Assembly: GCA_025201365.1 (NCBI GenBank)
Contig: JAIXMF010000003.1
Span: forward strand, 1,674,001 to 1,738,000
DNA length: 64,000 nt
Reading direction: 5' to 3'
DNA from: Syncephalis plumigaleata
Taxonomy: Eukaryota > Zoopagomycota > Zoopagomycetes > Zoopagales > Piptocephalidaceae
Below, one piece after another: positions 35,951 through 46,932 of the stretch; position 1 is the stretch's first letter, and each line of letters opens with the position of its first letter. Position numbers and translations under genes: made by a program. The notes below the pieces were generated by a model. That model worked only from the letters and a program-made list of their open reading frames with translations. It ran no database searches and was not told the DNA's origin.

Positions 35951-36496
35951 GGCTAGTGAGTGTAATGGAGGAACGAGAACTAGTTAGACTACAATAGTAT
36001 CGGGTACGGTATTGATTGTAAGTTTCAAGTTGTATAGATTTAGAATTGGAGTTGCAGCGCCAACAACAACAACAACAACAACAACGCGAGCAACACCAAC
36101 AGCTACAGCAACAACTACACGAACGACAGACCACAACGGTGGCAGTTAAGAAAAAACTGATAGACAAGTAGAAAGAAAGAGAGAAAAGAGAAGAAAGTGT
36201 GTGCGTAGGTGTGTGTGTGTGTAGGCGTGTTGTGTGTCAAAGAATGCTAATAGAGTAAGGAAAAGCAACAAACTTTGATAAAATGAATAGAGCGTATTTA
36301 CACATACAGTAAGATAGTGACATTTTAGGGGGGAGGATGCGGGTATGCATAAGTAGCAGCATTATGAACCTGCTCATCTTAATAACATTTAGTTTATATA
36401 AGCATTAGCTAGTTGTTTATTTGTAAACATGTAATAGTAACACGAGTGATAGTAATAAAAAGATCATTGTAGTATCTATTCGCTTCTTCTTCATTT
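35951..36496. other. Upstream region of KAP121 with (CAA)n and GT-rich tracts
   Basis: 546 bp. A CAACAACAAC tract at about 36061-36083 and GTGTGTGTGTAGGTGTG-like sequence at about 36200-36230 stand out. It must hold the KAP121 promoter and the 3' UTR of the SANT gene. Nothing coding is seen. Confidence 0.5.
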
Positions 36497-37158
36497 CTAC
36501 GAACTAGTCGATTCAGTTGCCATAATCTCTGCTAGCACTTTACCATCATCGTCGTAGACGAGTGCACCACCCTTCCAAGCATTCAATGCTAGGCCGATAG
36601 ATCGATTACGTTCGTATTCACGTTGAATAGCCGTGGCATCACCTCGCCAGTCGCGATACAATTGCAAGTTTTGTCGTCCAACTAATCGAATACACTTTAG
36701 ACGTAGATCGTTACCCGACTGCATATGATTAGTTAGTTAGAGTATAGGATTGCTTATAGCAGTAAAGCAAACAGTTAATATAATACTGACCCAGTCTGGA
36801 AGGAGCTCTTCCGATATTTCGCGAAAATGCCCGATACCATACTTTTCAATGCCTTGAATCAATAAATCGCGTTCTTTATCCGTCCATTTACGTTCTGTTA
36901 CCGATTGAAACAGAGATGGATCAGGTCGAAAGTATCTAATAGCAATAGTAATACAATAAGTAAATAGACCAGTCGTTATATCGTGCTAGTAATAACTTAC
37001 GCTTGATTGAGTGTGCCATCTTCGTGGATTACTTTACAGGGCAAGTCAAATTCTTCACGAATACAAAACTGTAAACGCATATGCTTAACCCATTCCTGTC
37101 GCTCTGTTAGCGTGTCAGTAGTGTTTGTTGTTGTGGTCGTCGTTAATGAATCTGTCAT
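36497..37158 (-). CDS. SANT/Myb-like domain protein
   Basis: Three exons encode about 175 residues starting MTDSLTTTTTTNTTDTLTER. A SANT/Myb-like unit is clear: KWTDKERDLLIQGIEKYGIG then FREISEELLPDWSGNDLRLK, with tryptophans in the right positions. After it comes LVGRQNLQLYRDWRGDATAI and a conserved-looking tail LALNAWKGGALVYDDDGKVL. I have seen similar short fungal proteins without a named role. A chromatin or transcription adaptor role is only a guess. Divergent from COX6A with 255 bp between starts. Confidence 0.75.
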
Positions 37159-37413
37159 AGTTGCTTTTGATAAGAGTATATGAATATTAGTTAAAAAAGT
37201 TGAATATATTTTCCCTTCCTCATTGTAGCATGAATTAGCGACAAATTAAACCAATCTAGCACACGCGAATCCACCCGCATCATCATCCTTTTCATTTGAT
37301 CAACTCCTTATTTTCTCGTTCCTTATTCCTAACACATCTACCTGATCTCACTCAATCTTTTTCTCTTTTTATTGAATTCCATATTCTCGTTGGATCTATC
37401 CTTGTTGTCCACC

Positions 37414-38064
37414 ATGACATTTGCTGTCCTACGTCATCTAGGCCGTACTCAGGCTGCTCGCCGTCTTTACAGCACTGCCTCTGCTGAAAGCTATTTGGCT
37501 GAACGTGAAGCCATCCGTGAACACGCCGAACGTAAATAATACCGTAGCGTAATATGCGACTATGCTATCTCTTACTAATACTAATTGTAGATGCTTCCGC
37601 TCTCTGGCACAAGGTATCCATTGCTGCTATTCCAGTCTTGTTTTTGGCCACGTATAACGCCCACCGTTTGATGGTTGAGCATGAAGAACATGAGAAGCAT
37701 CATCCTGCCGAGCACATTAAATACTCTTACCTTATGATCCGTAACAAGGCAAGTATACTCTACTGACATAATAAATAGCGATAGTAACCTAGAATGCTTA
37801 TGTGTCTGACTACTAAATAACAAATCATAAATAAATAAACAAATCGCGTCGATCCAATGGTTCATCGTTGGTTGTTGACAGCCATTCCCATTCGGTGACG
37901 GTAAGTTCAATCTACGCTGTTTATAATGCGTAGTATACCACTATTACCACCACTCATCGAGTATTTGTATTGCTAAACACGTCTCATATGTTGTATCATT
38001 ACTGTTATTAGGTGAACACTCACTTTTCTACAATCCAGCCATTAATGATTTATATGAAGAGTAA
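37414..38064 (+). CDS. COX13: Cytochrome c oxidase subunit VIa (COX6A)
   Basis: A small inner-membrane subunit of respiratory complex IV. Exons: 37414-37531, 37591-37749, a 19-nt exon near 37881-37899, and the last to 38064. The N-terminus MTFAVLRHLGRTQAARRLYS is a mitochondrial presequence. Family features follow: HASALWHKVS, a single membrane helix IAAIPVLFLATYNAHRLM, EHEEHEKHHP, YSYLMIRNK, then PFPFGDGEHSLFYNPAIND. Only a GC donor (AAG|GCAAGT) joins RNK to PFPFGDG in frame, so the second intron is GC-AG. The final exon begins GTGAACAC after TTAG. Confidence 0.93.
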
Positions 38065-38580
38065 CCGCTGACCATCCACCATCTAAGGCTTTATCATCAT
38101 TTTATTGCTTTTACAATAAAGACAGATATAGCTTATCTCTCCAAAATGTTACTGTTGTATTACATGAATGACGTGGTTTGTGAATGAATAAACTAAGGTT
38201 CATACTACAAGTGAAATAAAGTGCAGCTCATTATTTGTATTATTATTAGTATTATTAGCAAGTGTATAGTGTCTTATTTGATGACAATCTAATGACAGTA
38301 TGATGATGGAGATGATGAGAACATTGATGGTAATTGAAGTAAGCATGATTATTATGATGGTATCTTTCATTTGCTATCTGATAACTGGAATTGCCATTTA
38401 TGAATCAACGGGAAAATCAGATACCGTTCATTGTACACTCATCTAGTAAATGACGAGACACACACGCACACACACACATCCCATTTCTTTATTGGATTGG
38501 TTCTTTTCTTTTCCTTTTCTTCTTCTTCCTCTTCTTCATTACTTCAGTCTCTGATCTAACTACTTACATCACTAAGAAAC
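38065..38580. other. Spacer between COX6A and ISU1
   Basis: 516 bp holding the COX6A 3' UTR and ISU1 promoter; a short (CA)n run at about 38460-38478 and a CT-rich tract (38505-38535) just upstream of the ISU1 ATG. No ORF. Confidence 0.4.
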
Positions 38581-39306
38581 ATGTTGCGCAACACACTATC
38601 TATCGGCCAACAGTCTATTCGACGTGGTCTACTAGCCAGAGCTGTTATGGGTCAGACTCGTTCTGCTGCCCTACCGCTTGGTGCTGTGGCAGTTCGTAGC
38701 TACCACGAGAAGGTTAGTCACTAGCAGAGTGGTGGTTGAAGCCGAGGTACACTGCACTCGACGTGCATAGATAGCCACAAGTACCTCGCCTCCCTCTTGC
38801 ACTCAATGACTGTAGTCATTAGTCAGTTGTCTAATCATATCTATTGTCATAGGTTATTGATCATTATGAACGACCAAGAAATGTCGGCTCACTGCCTAAA
38901 TCCGACCCTGATGTGGGTACTGGTCTAGTGGGTGCACCGGCATGCGGTGATGTTATGAAACTGCAAATCCGAGTTGATGAAGCCACAGGCAAGATTGTTG
39001 ATGTCAAATTCAAGACATTCGGCTGTGGTTCGGCCATCGCTTCATCCTCATACATGACCGAGCGTGTACGTGGTCTACATCTAGATGAGGCAGTCAAGAT
39101 TAAGAATACGGAAATAGCCAAGGAACTTTGTTTACCGCCTGTTAAACTACACTGCTCCAGTAAGTGTTGTTGTCATAGTCTATTTCATGCATAGGAAGGT
39201 ACGCTAACCATGAATACCAATTGTAATAGTGCTCGCTGAAGATGCTATCATGTCGGCAGTGAAAGATTATAAGCGAAAGCGTGGCAATCCTGCCAAACAG
39301 GCATAA
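38581..39306 (+). CDS. ISU1: Mitochondrial iron-sulfur cluster scaffold Isu1/ISCU
   Basis: The scaffold on which Nfs1, Isd11 and frataxin build [2Fe-2S] clusters in the matrix. Exons 38581-38712, 38853-39159 and 39230-39306. The N-terminal 40 residues are a presequence (MLRNTLSIGQQSIRRGLLAR). The core has VIDHYERPRNVGSL, GLVGAPACGDVMKLQI, FKTFGCGSAIASSSYMTE and LPPVKLHCSMLAEDA, with all three cluster cysteines (ACGD, GCGS, HCS) and the LPPVK motif bound by the Ssq1/Hsp70 chaperone. Terminal GNPAKQA. Length is normal. Confidence 0.97.
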
Positions 39307-39755
39307 ATACCCTATGTGATATGGATAGATTCCATTCTTAGTTCTCTAATGGCATTACTCAATAGTCCTCTTCCTATTCCTCTTCTTTTATGTGATGCAC
39401 TCGGTAATGATATGTTTTTATTCATTTCTTCTAGTGCTTATCGATATGATTCCGCTTTAGTGTATATTCAACAGCTATGGATAAATATTTTAACCTGATA
39501 GTATCTCTTTTGGAATAGCACATGTGTAATGTGAATATGGTATAATATGAGTCATGTAGCGTAGATATACATTTATAATGATACTAAATGGAACAAAATA
39601 AGTTGTAGAAATGATCTAGTAGAATATATAACGACTAAGACTAATTAAGTGAGATATGGATGGAATCAATTTTATGAGATTGTCAACTACCTGTCTCTAG
39701 GTTAGTTCGGTAATTTCTATTTTATTGTTCGTAGTGACAGGTGAGGGCAACGAGT
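39307..39755. other. Spacer between ISU1 and the PHP gene
   Basis: 449 bp, AT-rich; a 60-codon open frame at 39316 has no coding character. No other feature seen. Confidence 0.4.
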
Positions 39756-41424
39756 ATGATTGAATCGACTCATATGTCGTCCACACTTGAAGATGCAGCC
39801 GTTCGATATCGACATCGAACAATGTCTGAAGAGGAATAGGATTGAACAATCTAGTCGAGCCTACCGAGAGTAATAATGACACGATCATTGCTATAGACGA
39901 TGTGGATACATTGTCAGATCATGGTAAATCTACGGAAGAGCGTGCATCATCAACGATAAAGTCATTTATGCGACAACATCAATCGATAATTATTAAGCAG
40001 TGCTATGATATCACTAAATGGATGGGTGTAGCGGTATGTCAAGTGATCGCACTACTAATGGGCATCATTGTCATTGCCATATTGTTAAAGTTATTACTTG
40101 TTGAACCAAGTCAGTACAACTATTCGGCGTTAGCGTTTAACGGAATCGAAGGGCCGAATAATCGATTGATCCCCATTAGTTTATCCGAATCTACGAATAA
40201 TACTCGGTATAATATTAGATTGGACGGACATACGCATACGACTATATCTGATGGAAAACTCTATCCTAATCAGTTGGTTGACTGGGCAATCGGTGAGGAG
40301 ATATATACACATATGTATTTGTAGATTGTTACCATGTACACCGCTAACTGATTAATGCAATAGCTCATGGTTATAATGCCTTGATAGTCAGTGATCATAA
40401 CACGATAGAGGGTGGACTAAAGGCACAAGCCTATGCGAGATATCGATATCCCAATAGAATACTGGTGATTCCAGCGCAAGAGTATAGGTAATACTACAAT
40501 ATCACATCATATCTTCTTATGTTATTCACTAAAGATGTCGTTGTAGCTGTTGTCGTATTCACATGAATCTTATCAATATAAATACTACCATACCTGTTGA
40601 TTCAGCTCGACCTACTAATGACGAGTTACGAAGGGTTATGCGTCAAGTACACGAGCAAGGTGGCTTGGTAAGCTGTTATTACTTGTACTCGTAGTCGTTT
40701 TCCTGATGAATAATTTCATGTCAATAGGTGGTGGTCAATCATATACCGTGGTCGCATAGAACAGCTCGTTATTTCCAAGTGGCAACACTACCCGATCATC
40801 CGACACTTGATGAACTGATTGATATGGGCATTGATGGTAGATAGACATGCACAATTACTACAAGAAGATAAAGCTGATCATTTTCTTTCTTACTTGCTAA
40901 TTAGGTGTGGAACTAATTAATGGTGATACATTCGATTATCAGTCATACGAAGCACTTCGACAACGACGTAGCACACATCCAACTGGTCGATCCATATTCG
41001 CCATTACTGGTAGCGATCTTCACAATCCGGATGGGGCGTATGCCTGGACGGTAATGCAAACAAGCAATTTTACCATCGATGCTGTCATGAATGAAATGCG
41101 AGCGGGTAACACGCAACTTTTATTCGATCCTAGTGGAACTCGTCTACGTAGTTATCCTGCATATAATAGGCATTGGGAGATACTAGCGCCCTTTACCTTT
41201 GTATCCGATTACATATCCACCATGTATGAACAATTACAAGGTATGCCCTCTTTCCAAGGGAATTCTGTCAGCATACCAAACCGCAATTCCACGGATACAT
41301 GCTATTTGGTCTAGTGCTTTGTTCATTAATCGTTTACGTTTGTTTTAAAGCACTACAGCATGCAATCATGTATGGATGGAGGAGAATAGCACGGACATTT
41401 GACGTATGGCAACAACCAAAGTAA
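39756..41424 (+). CDS. Membrane-anchored PHP-domain phosphoesterase
   Basis: The N-terminus is cytoplasmic-looking (TESNNDTIIAIDDVDTLS), then a membrane helix VCQVIALLMGIIVIAILLKL. The catalytic part has the PHP metal-binding motifs: RLDGHTHTTISDGKL, ALIVSDHNTIEGG, VIPAQEY, VVVNHIPWSH, IDGVELINGD and ITGSDLHNPD. PHP enzymes hydrolyse phosphoesters using two or three metals. A second hydrophobic helix, MLFGLVLCSLIVYVCFKAL, closes the protein, so the PHP domain would be lumenal or extracellular between two anchors. One missing base near 39834 joins an ATG at 39756 to the main frame, and another near 41272 joins the C-terminal helix. Four or five short exons. Substrate unknown. Confidence 0.75.
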
Positions 41425-41501
41425 TATAAAAATAGTTATTTACAATGTAGTTCTGAATGTTTACAACAATGCGTAATTAATCCAGTGAGCGCAAATACAC
41501 T

Positions 41502-43409
41502 TTATTTGTTAGTGCAATAGCTCGGTAAGGTAAAGTCTTCCTTTGTCTCGAATACACCATCTGTCGTTGCATTGAGACCGAGACCACGCTTAGCGAACGC
41601 AGACCATAATAGACACTTGTTCTTGCCTCTCGTTAGCAATTGTTCCGCTTGGATAATGGCATCGCGAGCCGTGATAAATGTAGGATTGCACGGTTGTAGT
41701 TTCATGCTATTGACCACTAGTTGCAATGCCAACGTATTACCCTTGGTGATATCCGCCGAGTGAACATCCTCGGTGAATCCGTGCTTCTCCACAAGATTCC
41801 AGTAGATCTCGTATAGGATGTTTGCCCAAATCTCGCCAATAGCATGCTCCCAATCCCAGCCATCCTTGTAGACTAGACCATACGTGGTGGGGTTAACATC
41901 CTTGCTGGTGGCATACGGATAATGGCGGATATTCTGACCGTACACGTATTCACCCATGGTATACGTGGTGTTACGCGTGTCGGTCGATTTCATCTGGAGT
42001 GCAATGGCGAAGAAGTCGCTCCATCCCTCGCCCATCCCGCCCGACTCGCCCTCTATGAGGCAGTCGACATTGGCTGGACCGCCCGTCAATCGTGTCGAGA
42101 TACCGTGCGAGTACTCGTGCATGACAATCTCGTTCATAAAGTCGCCATCTCGCATGGGCCTCGTTCTATCCCAGATGAACATGTACATCTCGCCGTGTTC
42201 ACCGTCGGGTAGCGTGGTGAAACGAGCGTTATTCATGTCGTCCGGATCCTGCGCGTAAGCAATCACAGAGTCGTTGCCTGCACCTCCTTTGCCGAAGTTG
42301 TCCTGCTGGAAATTACCGGCTACTTCGTCGAATCCATAACGATAGAAAATGTCATGCATCATATTGGTAATGTAGAACAAATTCGTAACTGCAGCCGCTT
42401 TATAGGTGCCCGGATCTTTCGTAAGATCTAACGGAAAGTCGAATACATGATTGGTTGCATTCGGTTGGAATTTAGGTGTAGTGGTAGGTCGATAACTTGG
42501 TATTAGCGCGTGAGCATTATTGCCCTCGGTCGTATTCGTTTCCGTTCCATTCAAGTAGTGCCAACCTTTCGGCGAGGCTATTCTATCTTGTGGATTCGTG
42601 ACGAGTGTACGTGCACTTGTATCGGGACGTTTATCGCTTAGTTTAAGTACATTATACGTGGCGGACGACGTCCAATCGTTGAGAGCGAGCACTTTTGTAC
42701 CATCGGCCGATACATGTACGTGAAAGTAGTTGGCACGCATTCTAACGAAGAACTCCCAGGCTGCCTCCAACGTGCCTGGTGTGGTGTGCACGTAGGATTG
42801 CTGCGCGAGTACATCCTCAACGGCAAAGGAAACACCCTTGATGATCGTTTGATGTCTCGACGTCTTTGGATCTTGTCTCGGTGCCTTCGTAAGTTTCGAG
42901 GTATCAATGGGTTTACCAATATAATCAGCCACTGCTTTCAACGCAGCCACCGGATCGACAAACTGATTGGACAACTGACCGGTCCATACGATCTCCTGCG
43001 ATGGACTCGTCCTACGATGGAAGTTGTCACTATACGCTACAACATTACCCGTGGAATCGACGTGTACCGCGAAATCACCATTGGCCACCTCGATACCGTG
43101 CACCAATTGTTTCAGGTAGACATGCGTGACACCGATATTCCTGGTGAAATAAGCATTTTTCACGGTAAAACTACCGTCAGACGGATGAAGCTGACTATGC
43201 ACAAACTTAATGGCGATATCCTTGGGGTTGTCAGGATTGCCGAATGGTCTGCTCAAGCGTAGGAGGCCAGATGATGTTACACGAGTGGCGTAGTTCGCTA
43301 GTGGACCTGGTCGAATATGCTTCACGTTTACTTCTTGTTCGGCGGTAATTGTGGTGGCAGTACTCACAGCAGCTAGTATAAGTAGGCGAAGCTTGATTTT
43401 CATCGCCAT
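41502..43409 (-). CDS. Fungalysin, secreted M36 metalloprotease
   Basis: A single uninterrupted exon of 635 codons. It begins with a signal peptide (KIKLRLLILAAVSTATTITA). The propeptide has the FTP fold (ASPKGW.. precedes the mature part; YFTRNIGVTHVYLKQLVHGI and NGDFAVHVDSTGNVVAYSDN). The catalytic motif is MHEYSHGISTRLTGG with zinc ligands H431 and H435 and catalytic E432; the third ligand is probably E461 in GMGEGWSDFF. Fungalysins degrade collagen- and elastin-like protein and are expanded in animal- and insect-associated fungi. Base use here is richer in GC than in the neighbours, as is common for highly expressed secreted enzymes. It converges with the PHP gene, 77 bp apart. Confidence 0.96.
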   Translation of the reverse strand: MAMKIKLRLLILAAVSTATTITAEQEVNVKHIRPGPLANYATRVTSSGLLRLSRPFGNPDNPKDIAIKFVHSQLHPSDGSFTVKNAYFTRNIGVTHVYLKQLVHGIEVANGDFAVHVDSTGNVVAYSDNFHRRTSPSQEIVWTGQLSNQFVDPVAALKAVADYIGKPIDTSKLTKAPRQDPKTSRHQTIIKGVSFAVEDVLAQQSYVHTTPGTLEAAWEFFVRMRANYFHVHVSADGTKVLALNDWTSSATYNVLKLSDKRPDTSARTLVTNPQDRIASPKGWHYLNGTETNTTEGNNAHALIPSYRPTTTPKFQPNATNHVFDFPLDLTKDPGTYKAAAVTNLFYITNMMHDIFYRYGFDEVAGNFQQDNFGKGGAGNDSVIAYAQDPDDMNNARFTTLPDGEHGEMYMFIWDRTRPMRDGDFMNEIVMHEYSHGISTRLTGGPANVDCLIEGESGGMGEGWSDFFAIALQMKSTDTRNTTYTMGEYVYGQNIRHYPYATSKDVNPTTYGLVYKDGWDWEHAIGEIWANILYEIYWNLVEKHGFTEDVHSADITKGNTLALQLVVNSMKLQPCNPTFITARDAIIQAEQLLTRGKNKCLLWSAFAKRGLGLNATTDGVFETKEDFTLPSYCTNK

Positions 43410-43803
43410 TGTTTTGATGCAAATGGTTCACAAGTGTAAATCAATAAATTAATAAATTAAATAATACGCGGACGATGACGATAGCACTAATGCCAACAAT
43501 AACAACAATAATGGCAGTGGTGGTTAGGCTAGGAATAATAATAAATAGCGTAAATGATATAGATAGGTAGAGGAGAAATGAATGGGTCCCACTTGTTTGT
43601 TTGTTTGTTTATTTGTTCGTTGCTATAATGAAGAATCGTGTCCAATATACGACACTTAAATAGACAGATCAATATTAGATTTATGACGCGTACTATGTTA
43701 ATCGTCAATGTTTTTATTGATTGTGATATCAACTATAATAATAATGATAGAGTATGTAACAGATATGTATATAAAATATTTCATATCATTGATGACTGAA
43801 TAA
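43410..43803. other. Spacer upstream of fungalysin
   Basis: 394 bp; a (TTTG)n-like stretch (TTTGTTTGTTTGTTTATTTG, 43596-43615). Holds the fungalysin promoter and the 3' end of the RING gene. No ORF of coding character. Confidence 0.4.
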
Positions 43804-46244
43804 CTAAATAATACATCGGCATAGGGGACAGGCTTGATTATGAGTAAGCCATTGTTGTATGCAGATTTCGTGAAATCTAGACAGTATACTATTAGAATAA
43901 AGCAGGGTATAACAAAAAGAAAAGTCACTTACACATGATTACATGAAGGAAATACATTGACCATCTCTTTGGGTGCGTATTCGTCCAAACAAATGGTACA
44001 TCTATTAAGTTGTCATGAGCAATACTACTACTAAGGAATGACACGACACTTACCGGTAGAGTTCCATGTCAACATTGGTCGTTACGTCAAGACTACGCTT
44101 ATGTTCCTCAACTGTGACTTGTTTCAATTGTGCCAGTTGATACTCGGAAGCACCTCGTGATCGCACTTCTCCAATAAGTTCCGACAATGCCAGTAAATCC
44201 TATTCAATAGTCAAAGTACGTTAGAATCGATCAGACAACAAGTGCACTTGATTCCACATACTTCGTAGTCAAATTCGTCATTATCATCGTCATCATCATT
44301 GGATGCTGTTAACATTCTACCAATGGTATTCCATAGTTCCGTATTGTTAGGTTGTCGTTCTACATCATCCATATGTGTGGTATCCTATTAAAGATGATAT
44401 CAATTAGCGTGTATATTTTTACATGTTCATGGTCAATACTTACATAAGAGAATATACCAAATGGATCATTATTCTCATTGGTGTTCATAAACAAGGAACT
44501 TAAATGGGATGCATTTTGATGATGATGATTATGTTCATTATTCATTAGTCTTGATTGTTCTCTAGCAAAACGACGAGCTATCCATAGATAAATAAAGAAA
44601 TAATGATTAGTTAATCCAATCTGATAGTATATATCACATTGATCTCACCTAATGAGCCACGTATTGATGCTATATCAGCAAAACTAGGCGATCGGTGCTC
44701 CAATAGATGGACATTTGGCGATTGTGGATGAGGCTGGCGGGTCTGATTAGATTCCCGTACAATTGAACGAAATGCCTCTGGTGATTGAAGTCGACGATAC
44801 TGTCCACGCACCTCTAGCGTATCATTAACAATAGTGTCATGGATGTCATATTCACTATCGTCACTCTCATTGGATATACTCTGTCGTTGCTGCTGTCGCT
44901 GTTGCTGTTGATTATTGTCCGATATGTAGGGCGAGGAGGGCGTAGTGGATGTAGCCAACCAATGAGTGTGCGATGGCAATGGAGAAGTAGCTGAATGGTT
45001 GCTATTCCGTGCTTCGATCATATCCGCATCGAAACTGTACCGCGACAATATCATGCCCCATCGTCGATGTTGTCGCGATTCCCGTACCGTATCAAATTGT
45101 AAACGATGTGACTCGGTGCTATGAGTGTACCCTGACTGAATACCTAATGCAGCTCGTCTATTTCGTATTTCTCGTAAGAATCGTAAATGATTCCGTAGAG
45201 ATTGAATCACACGTTGCGTAGATGAATTAACTTGTTGCTGCTGTGATTGTTGTGTTGCTAATAAATCGTCACCATCATCATCATGATCATTTTGATATGT
45301 GTTCCTGTTAGTTGATGCTAATCCACTTTCCATTAATGTCGCTTCATCGTTACTTGTGTGTAAAAAGTAATGCTGATACAATTGATTGAATTGCGTTTCC
45401 ATTTCAATAGCAAAACTTTGATGAGCACGTCGTGCTCTGGTGCGTGAACTGCGTCTTCGTCTTTCATTGTGTTGCACTGTTTGCGATGACGAGTTGGATG
45501 GTTGCTCGGATGTCTCCGACAATTGTGGAGAAGCAGCAGACATTGTAGTATCATTGTTTTCTGGTATTTCAGTTCTATCTGTCTGATCGGAGACAAGTTC
45601 CTCCATTTCATCCGTGTCGCTAATCGTATCCATAAATGGTGATGCATCGTCGATATCGCTCATAATTGCGGTAATAGCCATTAGCTCGCAGATTTCATCT
45701 TCAGTAGCGTTGATGTCCAATAATGCACTAAGGACGGGAAATCGTACTAGATAGTCGGCATTTCTACCGACACTATGATCACCGATATATCGATGTGGTG
45801 ATGGAGTGATACCCATTTCGTGAAGACTATCCTCTGTTGCAATGGGATTTAATGTTATATCGTTGCCTCTGCTTAGACAACGAGGAGAGCAAGCAAGATT
45901 GAAAGCAGCAGCAGTAGTAGAGATAGAAAAGAAGAGGAAATGTACAGCTGATCATTAATAGAAGATTCATTTGTTGCTTATTATCTTTTTAGACGTCGCT
46001 AATAAAAATAGATTAATTGCGACATACATACACGTATGCACACACACAAAGAGCAATGACATCATTCTGATGATCACATTACGCCATCACATGATGTGTC
46101 TGATTATCCGACATGTGATGAATTTATCGAGTGACATGCTAGTCATAATAATAATAACAATAGGTGTGCAAATAGAAGAGTAGACTACCAACACTTACCA
46201 ATAATTGATTCATCTATGCTTGTAGTCGATCCAGTAGTACTCAT
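43804..46244 (-). CDS. RING-H2 finger protein, likely E3 ubiquitin ligase
   Basis: The last two exons join to a full RING-H2 finger: CTICLDEYAPKEMVNVFPS then CNHVFHEICIQQWL, then THNQACPLCRCII and stop, an exact C-x2-C...C-x-H-x2-H-x2-C-x10-C-x2-C pattern. The finger at the extreme C-terminus is typical of E3 ligases that bind E2 enzymes. The long middle exon (about 44649-45874) is disordered, rich in S, Q, N and R, with a poly-Q patch and acidic stretches (MSDIDDASPFMDT). A likely first exon is MSTTGSTTSIDESII (46244-46199), joined over a roughly 325-nt intron to GNDITLNPIATEDSL. That intron is unusually long for this genome and the start is less certain than the finger. Confidence 0.8.
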
Positions 46245-46932
46245 TGGACTAAAACAACAATGCGAAGGCATGCTAACGAATGACAGTCTTGTGTTTGTAC
46301 GCCAAACGAGATACTTGCTTGCTTGCTCGTTTGATCCTTTTGGAATAAACTGGTTTGAAGATTGATCACTCGCCTGTGATGATAGTTATTGGAATGACAA
46401 TAATGATAGATAGATGCAATTGTACTACGTATAGGCAAGCGATGCCTCTTATTAGTTCGGATAGTCGTACGTTGTTATTTATCAGATGTATATATTGATT
46501 AGAATAAGAAATGTTGATAGAAAACAATCGCGAATAATAGAAAACAATGGTTATGACGTTGTTCCACTTGATTATGAATAAGAATAAGAAGTAGTAGTAG
46601 AAGTAGTAGAAGAAAGAAATACAATACAATACAGTATAGCATAACAAGAGTCCTCTTTATTGGGATAAGCAATGTTATTGTCATTGCTTGCCAACAAAAG
46701 CTTGCCAATAAGGCTTGGCATTGTTAGTTCTAATATAAAAAGTTAGAAAAAACATACCTACATTGATTGATAATATGATGTGATAAATCAATATTATTGC
46801 TTATTTAATTAATGCTTCGTATAATAAATAAACAAATGAACGAATGAATGAATATCAATTTACATTAACATGACAATAATGCGAGACGATATTCTATTTA
46901 CTACTACTGCTACTGTTATTATTATCTAATCC
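46245..46932. other. Spacer between RING and transporter genes
   Basis: 688 bp, very AT-rich. Near 46683-46722 the motif GCTTGCCAA recurs and forms an imperfect inverted repeat (TGCCAA..TTGGCA). A (GTA)n-like run lies at 46592-46610. No coding sequence. Confidence 0.4.

Noticed and set aside
41956-43262. Plus-strand ORFs of 96-182 codons inside fungalysin
   Set aside because: Antisense frames of a single-exon, GC-richer gene whose own frame is strongly supported by M36 motifs.
46683-46722. Small hairpin TGCCAA..TTGGCA as a regulatory RNA or terminator
   Set aside because: Six-base arms in AT-rich spacer are expected by chance and nothing else supports a function.
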